Shown here: positions 25,642 through 34,273 of the stretch, in pieces
How positions within the stretch are numbered: the stretch's first letter is position 1
Layout: the number at the start of each line of letters is the position of its first letter
Source of the DNA: Streptomyces spirodelae
Lineage (GTDB): Bacteria > Actinomycetota > Actinomycetes > Streptomycetales > Streptomycetaceae
Assembly (NCBI RefSeq): GCF_017676385.1
Contig: NZ_JAFFZN010000033.1
Span: 22,363 to 86,362, forward strand
Reading direction: 5' to 3'
Length of the DNA: 64,000 nucleotides
Program-made: the position numbers and the translations under genes
Notes under the pieces: model-generated
The model's input: only the letters and a program-made list of their open reading frames with translations
The model's database searches: none
Told to the model about the DNA's origin: nothing

Positions 25642-27045
25642 GTGCGCCATCTCAGTGCCGAGATGCTGGCCGCGGGGTCGCAGCAACCGGACCCCATCAC
25701 GTCCGCCGGCAACGCCCAGTTGGGGATCGCCGCCCTGGTCGGCATCGCCGTCATCGTCGTTCTCATCACCCGGTTCAAGCTGCATGCGTTCCTCGCGCTG
25801 ACCCTCGGCACCCTCGCGCTGGGCGCCACGGCGGCAGCGCCGCTGGACAAGGCCATCGCGAGCTTCACCACAGGACTGGGGGACACCGTCTCCGGCGTCG
25901 GCGTGCTCATCGCGCTGGGCGCCATCCTCGGCAAGCTGCTCGCCGACTCCGGAGGCGCCGACCAGATCGTGGACACGATCCTGGCCAGGGCGAGCAAGCG
26001 CAGCATCCCCTGGGCGATGGCGCTGATCGCCGGCATCGTCGGGCTGCCGCTGTTCTTCGAGGTCGGGCTGGTGCTGCTGATTCCAGTGGTACTGCTGGTG
26101 GCCAAGCGGGGCAACTACTCGGTGATGCGGGTGGGTATTCCCGCACTCGCCGGGCTCTCCGTGATGCACGGCCTGGTCCCGCCGCACCCGGGACCGCTCG
26201 TCGCCATCGACGCGATGAACGCCAACCTGGGCGTGACGCTGGCCCTCGGCCTCGTCGTCGGAATCCCCACCCTCGTCGTCGCGGGGCCGCTGTTCGGCAA
26301 GGTGGCGGCCCGCTGGGTGGACACCACCCCGCCCGAAGGGGTCGTGCCCGAGCGCGCCACCACCGAACTGGACCGGCGCCCAGGCTTCGGCAGCACGCTG
26401 ACGACGGTGCTGCTGCCCGTCGTCCTGATGCTCGCCAAGGCGCTCACCGACATCGTCATCGACGACCCCGAGGACACCGTGCAGCGCGTCATGGACGTCG
26501 TCGGCGACCCGATGATCGCGCTGCTGGTGGCCGTGCTGGTCGCGATGTTCACCCTCGGACGGGCCGCGGGCTTCACCAAGGACCGGATGTCCTCCACCGT
26601 GGCGGGCTCCCTCGGCCCGATCGCGGGCATCCTGCTGATCGTCGGCGCGGGCGGCGGCTTCAAGCAGACGCTGGTCGACGTCGGTATCGGCCAGATGATC
26701 CTGGACCTGTCCAAGGACTGGTCCATACCCGCGCTGCTGCTCGGCTGGCTCATCGCCGTCTGCATCCGGCTGGCAACCGGCTCCGCGACGGTGGCCACGG
26801 TCTCGGCCGCCGGACTCGTCGGCCCCCTCACCGCCGGTATGTCCACGACGGAGACGGCACTGGTCGTACTCGCCGTCGGCGCCGGGTCGCTGTTCTTCAG
26901 CCACGTCAACGACGCCGGCTTCTGGCTGGTCAAGGAGTACTTCGGGATGAACGTCGGCCAGACGGTCAAGTCCTGGTCGGTGATGGAGACGATCATCTCC
27001 GTGGTGGCGCTGGTGCTGTTGCTGCTGCTGTCGCTGGTGCTGTAG
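25642..27045 (+). CDS. gntP: GntP-family gluconate permease
   Basis: 467 residues from GTG 25642, after AAGGAAGAG. About 12-14 hydrophobic helices span nearly the whole protein. Family features include G-A-I-L-G-K-L-L-A-D-S-G-G-A, V-P-P-H-P-G-P-L-V-A near residue 180 and the C-terminal F-S-H-V-N-D-A-G-F-W-L-V-K. It imports gluconate across the membrane for GntK. The two genes form a short operon under gntR control. It ends convergently with the response regulator, a hairpin at 27075-27100 between them. Confidence 0.93.
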   Translation: MRHLSAEMLAAGSQQPDPITSAGNAQLGIAALVGIAVIVVLITRFKLHAFLALTLGTLALGATAAAPLDKAIASFTTGLGDTVSGVGVLIALGAILGKLLADSGGADQIVDTILARASKRSIPWAMALIAGIVGLPLFFEVGLVLLIPVVLLVAKRGNYSVMRVGIPALAGLSVMHGLVPPHPGPLVAIDAMNANLGVTLALGLVVGIPTLVVAGPLFGKVAARWVDTTPPEGVVPERATTELDRRPGFGSTLTTVLLPVVLMLAKALTDIVIDDPEDTVQRVMDVVGDPMIALLVAVLVAMFTLGRAAGFTKDRMSSTVAGSLGPIAGILLIVGAGGGFKQTLVDVGIGQMILDLSKDWSIPALLLGWLIAVCIRLATGSATVATVSAAGLVGPLTAGMSTTETALVVLAVGAGSLFFSHVNDAGFWLVKEYFGMNVGQTVKSWSVMETIISVVALVLLLLLSLVL

Positions 27046-27074
27046 CGCCGTCGGCAGGCGATCACGTACCGGGA

Positions 27075-27100
27075 GGGCGCCCCTTCAGCGGGGGGCGTCC
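27075..27100. terminator. convergent terminator hairpin
   Basis: 9-bp stem gggcgcccc/ggggcgtcc with one G-T pair, 29 bp past the gntP stop and overlapping the stop codon of the opposite response regulator gene. Confidence 0.5.
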
Positions 27101-27789
27101 TTGCGGCTTTCCGGATACTCGCGGCATTCCAGATAGTGGAGCACCGCCTGGACGCGGCGGTGCGTGTCGGTCGTCCGCGGGATCTCCAGCTTGTCGAAGA
27201 GGGTGGCCGTGTGCTTCTCCACCGCCCGCTGGGAGATGCCCATCCTCGCGGCGATGGCCGCGTTGGTGAGCCCCGCCGCCATGTGCGCGAGGGTCTCGTA
27301 CTCGCGCGGGGTCAGCGCCCCCGGCGTGGGGCGGGCCCGCATCAGCCGGGCGACGACGTCCGGGTCCAGCGCGGTGCCGCCGTCCACCACCCGGTGCAGC
27401 GCGGCCACGAACTCGTCGACATCCAGCACCCGGTCCTTGAGCAGATATCCGATTCCGGCAGCGCCGTCCGCGAGCAGCGTGTGCGCGTAGCTGGTCTCGA
27501 TGTACTGCGAGAACAGCAGGATGCCCAGACCGGGGTGGCGGCGGCGCAGCTCGGCCGCGGCGCGCAGCCCCTCGTCGCGGTGCGTGGGCGGCATCCTGAT
27601 GTCCGCGACGACGGCGTCCGGACGGGTACGGCCCACCGCCTCCAGCAGTGCTTCCGGGTCGCCGACCGCCGCGGCCACCTCCAGGCCCCGGTCGGTGAGC
27701 AGTCCGACCATCCCTTCCCGTACGACGGCCGCGTCCTCGGCGATCACCAGGCGGAGTGCCGGCCCTGTCGAGGGCGTCGTGGTCGTCAT
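27085..27789 (-). CDS. NarL/LuxR-family response regulator
   Basis: 234 residues. The receiver domain (10-130) has the acidic pair in V-I-A-E-D-A and the phospho-acceptor in V-A-D-I-R-M-P-P, about residue 62. The LuxR-type helix-turn-helix starts near residue 165 (L-T-P-R-E-Y-E-T-L, I-A-A-R-M-G-I-S-Q-R-A-V-E-K-H). Last gene of an operon with an ABC transporter and the histidine kinase; its ATG overlaps the kinase stop as ATGA. It probably controls transcription of the transporter. Confidence 0.92.
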   Translation of the reverse strand: MTTTTPSTGPALRLVIAEDAAVVREGMVGLLTDRGLEVAAAVGDPEALLEAVGRTRPDAVVADIRMPPTHRDEGLRAAAELRRRHPGLGILLFSQYIETSYAHTLLADGAAGIGYLLKDRVLDVDEFVAALHRVVDGGTALDPDVVARLMRARPTPGALTPREYETLAHMAAGLTNAAIAARMGISQRAVEKHTATLFDKLEIPRTTDTHRRVQAVLHYLECREYPESRKDAPR

Positions 27790-29144
27790 GTGGTCGTCTT
27801 CCCGTGCGCTCCGGCGGACTGTGCTCCGGCGGGCTGTGCTGCGGCGAACGGCAGCCGGACCGTCACCGTCGTCGGGCCGCCCGGCGGGCTGTCGAGGGCC
27901 AGCGTGCCGTCCACGGTACGCACCCGCTCCGAGAGGCCGCGCAGTCCTGACGAGCCGCCCGGTGCGGGTGGAGGAGGGGCCGCCCCGCCCCGGCCGTCGT
28001 CCTCGACGGCCAGCACCAGCACACGGTCGCGGGCTCCGCCTTCGGCGCGGGCACTGACCACGACGCGGTCGGCGTGCGCGTGCCGGGCCGCGTTGGTCAG
28101 CAGTTCGGCCGCGCAGAAGTAGGCGAGGGTCTCCACCTCCTCGGGCGGGCGCGGCCCGGACAGCAGTTCGGTGCGCAACTCCACCCGCAGCGACGGCGAC
28201 TCGATGTCCGAGCGGAGGGAGGCGAGGGCGGGCACCAGCCCCTTGTCGAGGACCGGCGGGTGGATACCGCGTACGAGATCGCGCAGCTCCCCCAGTGCGG
28301 TACGGACCGTCCCCAGCGACTGCTCCACCAGTTCACGGGCCTTGGCGGCGTCGGCGGGGGACGGCTCGGGTGCCCGCAGCGCGTCCTTGGCCCTGGTCAG
28401 CGCCATGCCCAGCGCGATGAGGCGGGCCTGTGCGCCGTCGTGCAGATCGCGTTCGATACGGCGCAGGGTGGCGGCGGAGTCCCGTACGGCCAGTGCGCGG
28501 GTCTCCTCCAGGTCGTGCACGCGTTCGGCCAGCTCCTCCCGGCGTTGCGGGGTGAGGAGCGTACGGGCCAGCAGCCGGACCAGCGCGGTCAGTCGGCGCC
28601 CCGCCCAGCCCGCCGCCACCAGCAGCACCAGTCCGGCACCGGCCACGGCCAGCGCCCGGGGCCAGGAATCCAGCGGGAACGTACCGGTGAGTTCGAGGCC
28701 GCGGTGCCCGTTCTGCCCCACGGCACGGAACCACACCGGGTACGACAGCAGCGCCAGCCCGTACAGCCGGACCGGCAGCTGAACGGCGAAGAGGAGCACC
28801 CCGAGGGGCGCGCCGACCACCACGTACGCCGCACACCGCCAAGCCACGGCGTCGTGCGCCGCGCGCAGCGGTCGCGGCCGGGGCGGCGCCGGTACGTCCT
28901 CGTCGAGCAGCCCGCGCAGCAGCACCCGGTGCACGGCCGACAGCCAGCGCACCCCCGTCAGCACGAGGGAGAGCACCGGCATCCCCACGCGGGTCACACA
29001 CAGGGCCGCGCCCAGGGCGAGCAGCGCCAGCGCCGGTACGCCGAGCAGGGCGGGGAGCACCCCCGCGAGGGCGTACGCCACCGCTCTTCGCGCCCCGCGG
29101 GTGGCGGGAACGCCGAGGCGATCGAGGGTTGCTGTCACAGTCAC
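27786..29144 (-). CDS. sensor histidine kinase (HisKA_3 type)
   Basis: 452 residues from GTG 29144. Hydrophobic helices occur between residues 20 and 190 (about five to six). The dimerisation domain carries the phospho-acceptor in R-R-I-E-R-D-L-H-D-G-A-Q-A-R near residue 255, and the ATPase domain has E-L-L-T-N-A-A-R-H, D-D-G-R-G-G and G-L-R-G-L-S-E-R-V. It phosphorylates the adjacent response regulator. The signal is unknown; the linked ABC transporter suggests membrane stress or an exported compound. A much longer upstream frame overlaps the permease and is rejected. Confidence 0.9.
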   Translation of the reverse strand: MTVTATLDRLGVPATRGARRAVAYALAGVLPALLGVPALALLALGAALCVTRVGMPVLSLVLTGVRWLSAVHRVLLRGLLDEDVPAPPRPRPLRAAHDAVAWRCAAYVVVGAPLGVLLFAVQLPVRLYGLALLSYPVWFRAVGQNGHRGLELTGTFPLDSWPRALAVAGAGLVLLVAAGWAGRRLTALVRLLARTLLTPQRREELAERVHDLEETRALAVRDSAATLRRIERDLHDGAQARLIALGMALTRAKDALRAPEPSPADAAKARELVEQSLGTVRTALGELRDLVRGIHPPVLDKGLVPALASLRSDIESPSLRVELRTELLSGPRPPEEVETLAYFCAAELLTNAARHAHADRVVVSARAEGGARDRVLVLAVEDDGRGGAAPPPPAPGGSSGLRGLSERVRTVDGTLALDSPPGGPTTVTVRLPFAAAQPAGAQSAGAHGKTTT

Positions 29145-29188
29145 GAGGGCGCGTCCAGTCGGAATCGCGGCGGGCAGGTCACAGGATC

Positions 29189-30505
29189 TCACCCCGGTGC
29201 CCGCCGCAGGTGGCCCGGCAGCGGGGCCAGGGTGGCGGCCAGGGCCAGGGCGAGCACTCCCGCTCCGATGCCCGCCCAGGTGGCCGACGGCAGCGCCGAG
29301 AGCGAGGCACCGGCGGCTTCGCCCAGCGGCAGCGTCACCGCCAGGGCGACGCCCGCACCCGCGCCGAAACCCGCACAGGTGACGGTCGCGGCCTCGGCCA
29401 CCAGCATCCGCAGCACCTGCCAGGACCCGGCACCGACCGCGCGCAACAGCGCGACCTCGCGGCGGCGTTCGACGCTGAGCAGCACCAGGGTGTTGGCGGC
29501 GGCGCACGCGGCGAAGGCCGCGTAGAGGACCGTCGCGAACAGATCGACCCACGACGGTTCGGCGACCGCCTCCAGCGCGGCCAGCTTGACCAGCGTGAAC
29601 GCCACCACCAGCGCGACCGGCGTGATGGCCGAGGACAGCCGCCGGGAAGCCGCGCGTGCCTGCGCGAACGCCAGCTCGGCGGCAGCGCCGCCGCCCAGCG
29701 CGCGCGGAGCCGTCAGCAGCCGTACCGGCACGGCCAGCACCCCGGCGGCCGCCCGCGCGATCGCGGGCCCGGCGAAGCCGACCCCCACCAGATGGGCGAG
29801 CAGCACCAGCGGCAGGTGCTCCCCCACCTCCTCGCGCGGCCCAGCCGCGGTGACCGCCGTCAGTACGGCTGCGCCCACCAGTGCGAGGACGGCGCCGAGA
29901 CCGCGCACCACGCCGGTGACCGTCACACCCCGCCGGGCTCCCGCCGCATCGCCGAGCGCCTCCACCGGGCGGGCCCGCGCGGCGCGGTGCGCGGCCAGCA
30001 GACCGCCGAGCTGCGAGGTCACGAACAGCACGCCGCCCGCCGCCAGCGCGGGCGGCAGCCCCACGGTGAGCGGAACGCCGGGCGGCAGCAGCCCGTGCGC
30101 GGCCATCCCGTCCCGCCATATGTGCGCCAGCAGGAAGCCGAGTGCGTACCCGACGGGCAGCGCGGGCAGCGCCGTGCACAGCGCCTCGGTGGCGACCGTG
30201 CGCCGGATCTGCCAGGGCAGCGCACCCACCGCGCGCAGCACCGCGTTCTCCCGCGCCCGCGCGGCCACGGTCAGCGCCATGACCTGCGCGATGACGAAGA
30301 CCGACAGATAGACGGTCACCACGGTGAACCCGGCGCCCATCGCGCCGACCGCCTCCCGCGCCTGGCCGGGCGGGATTCCGGAGGCCGTCCGCAGCATGGC
30401 GACCGAGGCGGTGACGACGGTCGCGGACAGTACGAGCACGGAGAACACCCCGGCGAAGGCGCTGGGCCTTGCCCGCACGGAGGCGCGGGCGAGTCCGGTG
30501 GTCAT
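29189..30505 (-). CDS. FtsX-type ABC transporter permease
   Basis: 438 residues, start ATG 30505 overlapping the ATPase stop as ATGA. Two FtsX-like units are visible, each with a long helix and the coupling pattern A-R-x-R-E-N-A-V-L-R-A-V-G-A near 85 and V-E-R-R-R-E-V-A-L-L-R-A-V-G-A near 360. About eight hydrophobic helices in all. Such MacB/FtsX-type permeases move lipids, peptides or antibiotics, or signal to kinases, rather than importing nutrients. The compound is unknown. Confidence 0.88.
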   Translation of the reverse strand: MTTGLARASVRARPSAFAGVFSVLVLSATVVTASVAMLRTASGIPPGQAREAVGAMGAGFTVVTVYLSVFVIAQVMALTVAARARENAVLRAVGALPWQIRRTVATEALCTALPALPVGYALGFLLAHIWRDGMAAHGLLPPGVPLTVGLPPALAAGGVLFVTSQLGGLLAAHRAARARPVEALGDAAGARRGVTVTGVVRGLGAVLALVGAAVLTAVTAAGPREEVGEHLPLVLLAHLVGVGFAGPAIARAAAGVLAVPVRLLTAPRALGGGAAAELAFAQARAASRRLSSAITPVALVVAFTLVKLAALEAVAEPSWVDLFATVLYAAFAACAAANTLVLLSVERRREVALLRAVGAGSWQVLRMLVAEAATVTCAGFGAGAGVALAVTLPLGEAAGASLSALPSATWAGIGAGVLALALAATLAPLPGHLRRAPG

Positions 30506-31284
30506 ACGACCACCCCGGTTCCCGGACGGGTCAGCGTCCGCATCCGGCCCGCGATGTGCGCGGCGGCCGTTCCCCGTACGTGACCGGCGGGGAACTCGTC
30601 CACCAGCAGACCGTCCGCCAGGAACAGCACCCGGTCCGCGTGCGCGGCCGCCGCCGGGTCGTGGGTGACCATCAGCACCGTGGCACCCAACTCGTCCACC
30701 GACTGCCGCAGCAGCGCCAGGACTTCCTCGGCCGTCGTCGGGTCGAGCGCCCCGGTGGGCTCGTCGGCGCAGATCACCTCCGGCTCGGTGACCAGCGCCC
30801 GCGCGAGGGCGACGCGCTGCTGCTGGCCGCCGGAGAGCTCGGCGGGCCGCCGGTGGGCGCGGTCGGCGAGGCCGACGCGGGCCAGCGCGGCGCCGGCCGC
30901 GTCGCGGGACCCGCGGGCTGCGCCGCCCGCGAGGCGCAGTGGCAGCGCCACGTTCTGCTGCGCGGTCAGCGCGGGGAGGAGGTTGAAGGACTGGAAGACG
31001 AAGCCGATCCGCTCCCGGCGCAGCCGCGTCAGGGCGCGGCGGCCCATCCGGGTCAGCTCCGTTCCGGCGATCCGTACGCTGCCCGCCGTCGGCCGGTCGA
31101 GGCCGACGGCGCACTGGAGCAGTGTGCTCTTGCCGGAGCCCGAGGGGCCCATCACCGCTGTGAAGCTGCCCCTGGGGAGCTCCGCGTCGACGCCGCGCAG
31201 GGCGTGGACGGTGCCCTGGCGTCGCCCGTAACGCCGGGTGACCCCTCTTAGAGCCAGGGCGGCCCCATGCTGTTCGCTCGCCAT
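30502..31284 (-). CDS. ABC transporter ATP-binding protein (MacB/LolD type)
   Basis: 260 residues from ATG 31284 (ATG 31293 is possible; GGTGA favours 31284). Walker A G-P-S-G-S-G-K-S-T, Q-loop V-F-Q-S-F-N-L-L, signature L-S-G-G-Q-Q-Q-R and Walker B V-I-C-A-D-E-P are all intact, with the H-loop in V-T-H-D. It powers the FtsX-type permease encoded next. First gene of the four-gene operon ATPase-permease-kinase-regulator, all joined by overlaps or a 44-bp gap. Confidence 0.92.
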   Translation of the reverse strand: MASEQHGAALALRGVTRRYGRRQGTVHALRGVDAELPRGSFTAVMGPSGSGKSTLLQCAVGLDRPTAGSVRIAGTELTRMGRRALTRLRRERIGFVFQSFNLLPALTAQQNVALPLRLAGGAARGSRDAAGAALARVGLADRAHRRPAELSGGQQQRVALARALVTEPEVICADEPTGALDPTTAEEVLALLRQSVDELGATVLMVTHDPAAAAHADRVLFLADGLLVDEFPAGHVRGTAAAHIAGRMRTLTRPGTGVVV

Positions 31285-31371
31285 GTTCACCATGCTGGTG
31301 ACGCTACGAATCGCGGGCCGCCGCAACGAGGGAGCTCGCACCCCGGGTGACGGTACGGAATTACCGAACCC

Positions 31372-31552
31372 CGCATGGGGGGCTGCGCTTGCCAGCCCTG
31401 CTCCCCCAGACTCCGTCCGGGAGGTACCCCCAAGGCGCAGACTGCCCAAGCACAGCAGGGGGTGCCCCTTCAGGGGCGCGGGGAACTGCGCGACAAGCCA
31501 CAAACAACCCGCAGACTGCAGCGGCGAGCAAGGGGCAGCCCCTCGCCAGCCC
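31372..31552 (+). repeat. dispersed intergenic repeat
   Basis: Contains ggggcgcggggaactg (31473-31488) followed by gccacaaacaacccgcaga and a ggggcagcccc end. The same blocks recur at 46616-46715; partial copies occur at the other sites listed in the findings. Fills the gap between the ABC operon and corA. Confidence 0.7.
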
Positions 31553-32698
31553 TCACAGCCAACCGTTCCGGCGGAAAGCGCGGTACATGCCTACACAAAT
31601 GACAGCGATCAAGACCAGCGTCAGCGGATACCCGAACCGCCAGTGGAGCTCCGGCATGTGGTCGAAGTTCATGCCGTAGATGCCGCACACCATCGTCGGG
31701 ACGGCGACAATGGCCACCCACGCACTGATCTTCCGCATGCCCTCGTTCTGCGCTGTGGAGACCTGCGCCAGATGGGCCTGGAGTATGGAGTCCAGCAGCG
31801 CGTCGAAGGAGGCGAGCTGCTCGGTGACGCGGGCCAGGTGGTCGGCCACATCCCGGAAGTACTTGCGTATCTCGGGATCGATGAGGCGGTTCGGGCGGTC
31901 GGACAGCAACTCCAGCGGCCGGGCCAACGGCAGGGTCGCCCGCTTGAGGCCGAGCAGTTCGCGCTTGAGCTGGTAGACCCGCGCGGTGCCGGAGCCGCCG
32001 CCGCTGCCGCTGCCTCCGAACGGGGCCTCGGAGGCGAACACATCGCTCTCCAGGTCGTCGATGTCGGTCTGCAGCTCGTCCGCGACCAGCAGATAGTCGT
32101 CCACGACGCGGTCGGCGATCGCGTGCAGCACCGCCGCGGGGCCCTGTGCCAGCCGCTCAGGGTCGGCCTCCAGCTCCTCGCGCAGCGGGCCGAGGGAACC
32201 GTGCCTGCCGTGCCGTACGGTGATCACGAAGTCGGCGCCGGTGAAGACGACGATCTCGCCGGTGTCCACCACCTCGCTGGCGGTGGACACTTTCTCGCGC
32301 TCCACATAGCTGACCGTCTTGAAGACGGCGAACATCATCGCGCCGCTGAACCACTCGGCCTTCGGCCGCTGGTGCGGCTCCAGGGCGTTCTCCACGGCGA
32401 GCGGATGCAGCCCGAACAGCTCCGTGATGCCCTCGAACTCGGCCTCCGTCGGCTCGTGCAGCCCGATCCAGACGAAGCCGCCCCGGTCGTCCTCGCTGCC
32501 GTGCCCCCGGACGCAGGCCAGCGCCTCCTCGATGCCGCACTCCGCCATCAGCCGGGTGCCCTCGCGGTCGTAGGCCGCGCAGCTCACCACGGAGGTGCCC
32601 AGCGGCGAGCGCGCCGGATGCGACAGATCCACCACGGGGCGCGGCACACGTGGCCGCACCACCCTGCGCAGGCTGCGCACCACCGGCACCGCGGGCAT
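31553..32698 (-). CDS. corA: CorA-family magnesium/cobalt transporter
   Basis: 381 residues. Long cytoplasmic N-domain with helices, then two C-terminal transmembrane helices around the signature Y-G-M-N-F that forms the pore mouth (about residue 345), followed by M-P-E-L. It lets Mg2+ in, with Co2+ or Ni2+ as alternates. A Gly/Ser-rich loop at about residues 225-240 (G-G-S-G-S-G-G-G-S-G) is unusual for the family. GAGGAGCCCCC precedes the ATG at 32698. Confidence 0.9.
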   Translation of the reverse strand: MPAVPVVRSLRRVVRPRVPRPVVDLSHPARSPLGTSVVSCAAYDREGTRLMAECGIEEALACVRGHGSEDDRGGFVWIGLHEPTEAEFEGITELFGLHPLAVENALEPHQRPKAEWFSGAMMFAVFKTVSYVEREKVSTASEVVDTGEIVVFTGADFVITVRHGRHGSLGPLREELEADPERLAQGPAAVLHAIADRVVDDYLLVADELQTDIDDLESDVFASEAPFGGSGSGGGSGTARVYQLKRELLGLKRATLPLARPLELLSDRPNRLIDPEIRKYFRDVADHLARVTEQLASFDALLDSILQAHLAQVSTAQNEGMRKISAWVAIVAVPTMVCGIYGMNFDHMPELHWRFGYPLTLVLIAVICVGMYRAFRRNGWL

Positions 32699-32796
32699 GG
32701 GGGCTCCTCAGGCTCCTGATCGTTTCCCGGTCATCCCCAACTGTGCCCGCAAATCGCGTCCGGATGCGCATCCCACACCCGGCCGCCGCGAGGTTC

Positions 32797-34137
32797 TCAC
32801 GGCGTCAGCTCGCGTGCGCGCTCCTGGGTGAGGTAGGCGTCCGTGGCCTCCATGTCCTGGAGGGTGGCGGGGCGGCGGGAGAGGAAGCCGGTGCGCAGGA
32901 AGTCGTCGCCGGTCAGCGCGTTGAGGTTCCAGTTCGCCACCGTGCGGGCCTTGGCGGTGAACGTGGGCAGGGCCATCAGGTGGTAGCCGCGCGCGATGAC
33001 CTGCGCGGGGAACCCGGAGAACTCGTACCCCAGCGGGCGGGCCACCGCGTCCATGCCGCCGAGGTCCACGACCAGGCCGAGGTCCTTGTGCCGGTAGGGC
33101 GACATGGGTTCGCCGCGCAGCGCGGCGACCAGGTTGCGTGCCATGTGCTTGCCCTGCCGGCTGGCGTGCTGCGCGGTGGGCGGACACACCGCGCCGCCGA
33201 CCTTCGTCAGGTCGGGCACGGCCGCCGCGTCACCCAGCGCGTAGACGCCCGGGTGGCCCGGCACCGTGAAGTCGGCGTTGACGACCAGCCGCCCCTTGAT
33301 CGTCTCCGCGTCCAGGGTGCCGATCAGCGGGCTGGCGGCGACGCCCGCCGTCCAGATCAGGGTGCGGGAGGGCAGCACCCGGTTGTCGGTGAGGGTGATC
33401 CGGCGCTCCTCCGCCTTGGCGACGGAGACCCCCAGGGAGACGTCGGTGCCGCGCTCGCGCAGGATCTGCTGGGCGCGCCGCCCGAGCTTGGTGCCGAGCT
33501 CGGGCATCAGCTTGGGTGCGATGTCCAGCAGATGCCATCTGATCAGGTCGGGGTCGAGCCGCGGATAGCGCTTGGCGGCGGAGTTGGTGAGCCGCTGGAG
33601 GCAGGCGACCGTCTCGGTGCCCGCGTAGCCGCCGCCGACCACGACGAACTGCAGCCGTTCCTTGCGCTCCTGCTCGTTGCTGCTGGCCGCCGCCAGGTCG
33701 AGCTGGGCGATCACATGGTCGCGTACGTACGCCGCCTCGGCCAGGGTCTTCATACCGCGCGCCTGCTCGTTCAGGCCGGGGATGTCGAGGCTGCGGGTGA
33801 CGCTGCCGGGGGTGAGGACCAGCCGGTCGTAGCGCTGGTTGACGGTCTCGCCGCTGATCAGCCGGATCACACACATCCGGTTGTGCGGGTCGATGCCGAT
33901 GACCATGCCCGGGATGATGGAGGTCCGGTGCACCAGCCGGCGCAGCGGTGGCGCGACCGACTGGGGGGTGAGCACTCCGGCCGCGACCTGGGGCAGCAGG
34001 GGGAGGTAGAGCTCGTAGCTGGCGGGGGTGACGAGGCTGATCTCGGCCTCTTCGGGCCGCAGACCACGCTCCAGTCCGCGTGCGCACTCGACTCCGGCGA
34101 AGCCGCCGCCGACGATCAGAATCCTGGTTCGCTCCAT
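32797..34137 (-). CDS. ndh: type II NADH dehydrogenase
   Basis: 446 residues from ATG 34137. Two nucleotide-binding Rossmann motifs are visible: I-L-I-V-G-G-G-F-A-G-V-E near residue 5 for FAD, and F-V-V-V-G-G-G-Y-A-G-T-E near 170 for NADH. A late G-V-Y-A-L-G-D-A-A-A-V-P closes the FAD site. It transfers electrons from NADH to menaquinone without pumping protons. Family-typical length. ATG 34179 would add 14 poorly matching residues. Confidence 0.88.
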   Translation of the reverse strand: MERTRILIVGGGFAGVECARGLERGLRPEEAEISLVTPASYELYLPLLPQVAAGVLTPQSVAPPLRRLVHRTSIIPGMVIGIDPHNRMCVIRLISGETVNQRYDRLVLTPGSVTRSLDIPGLNEQARGMKTLAEAAYVRDHVIAQLDLAAASSNEQERKERLQFVVVGGGYAGTETVACLQRLTNSAAKRYPRLDPDLIRWHLLDIAPKLMPELGTKLGRRAQQILRERGTDVSLGVSVAKAEERRITLTDNRVLPSRTLIWTAGVAASPLIGTLDAETIKGRLVVNADFTVPGHPGVYALGDAAAVPDLTKVGGAVCPPTAQHASRQGKHMARNLVAALRGEPMSPYRHKDLGLVVDLGGMDAVARPLGYEFSGFPAQVIARGYHLMALPTFTAKARTVANWNLNALTGDDFLRTGFLSRRPATLQDMEATDAYLTQERARELTP

Positions 34138-34199
34138 GGCTGCACCCGCAACGGTTCGAGTCTTCTGTCCCCTTTGCACTCCTTGCCGTCTTTAACCCT

Positions 34200-34252
34200 G
34201 GCATGCGGGTGCGGACGCCGCCACCGCGCGTGGTGCGGCGCCCGCACATGCC
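34200..34252 (-). terminator. imperfect long hairpin after phoX
   Basis: Outer arms GGCATG (34200-34205) and CATGCC (34247-34252), with further pairing of gcgggtgcgg and cgcccgc inside. 22 bp past the phoX stop. Confidence 0.5.
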
Positions 34253-34273
34253 CCGGTGCTCCCGGAGCGGCCC

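Noticed and set aside
27786..30179. 797-residue kinase fusion
   Set aside because: Residues before GTG 29144 overlap the ABC permease in another frame and lack domain features.
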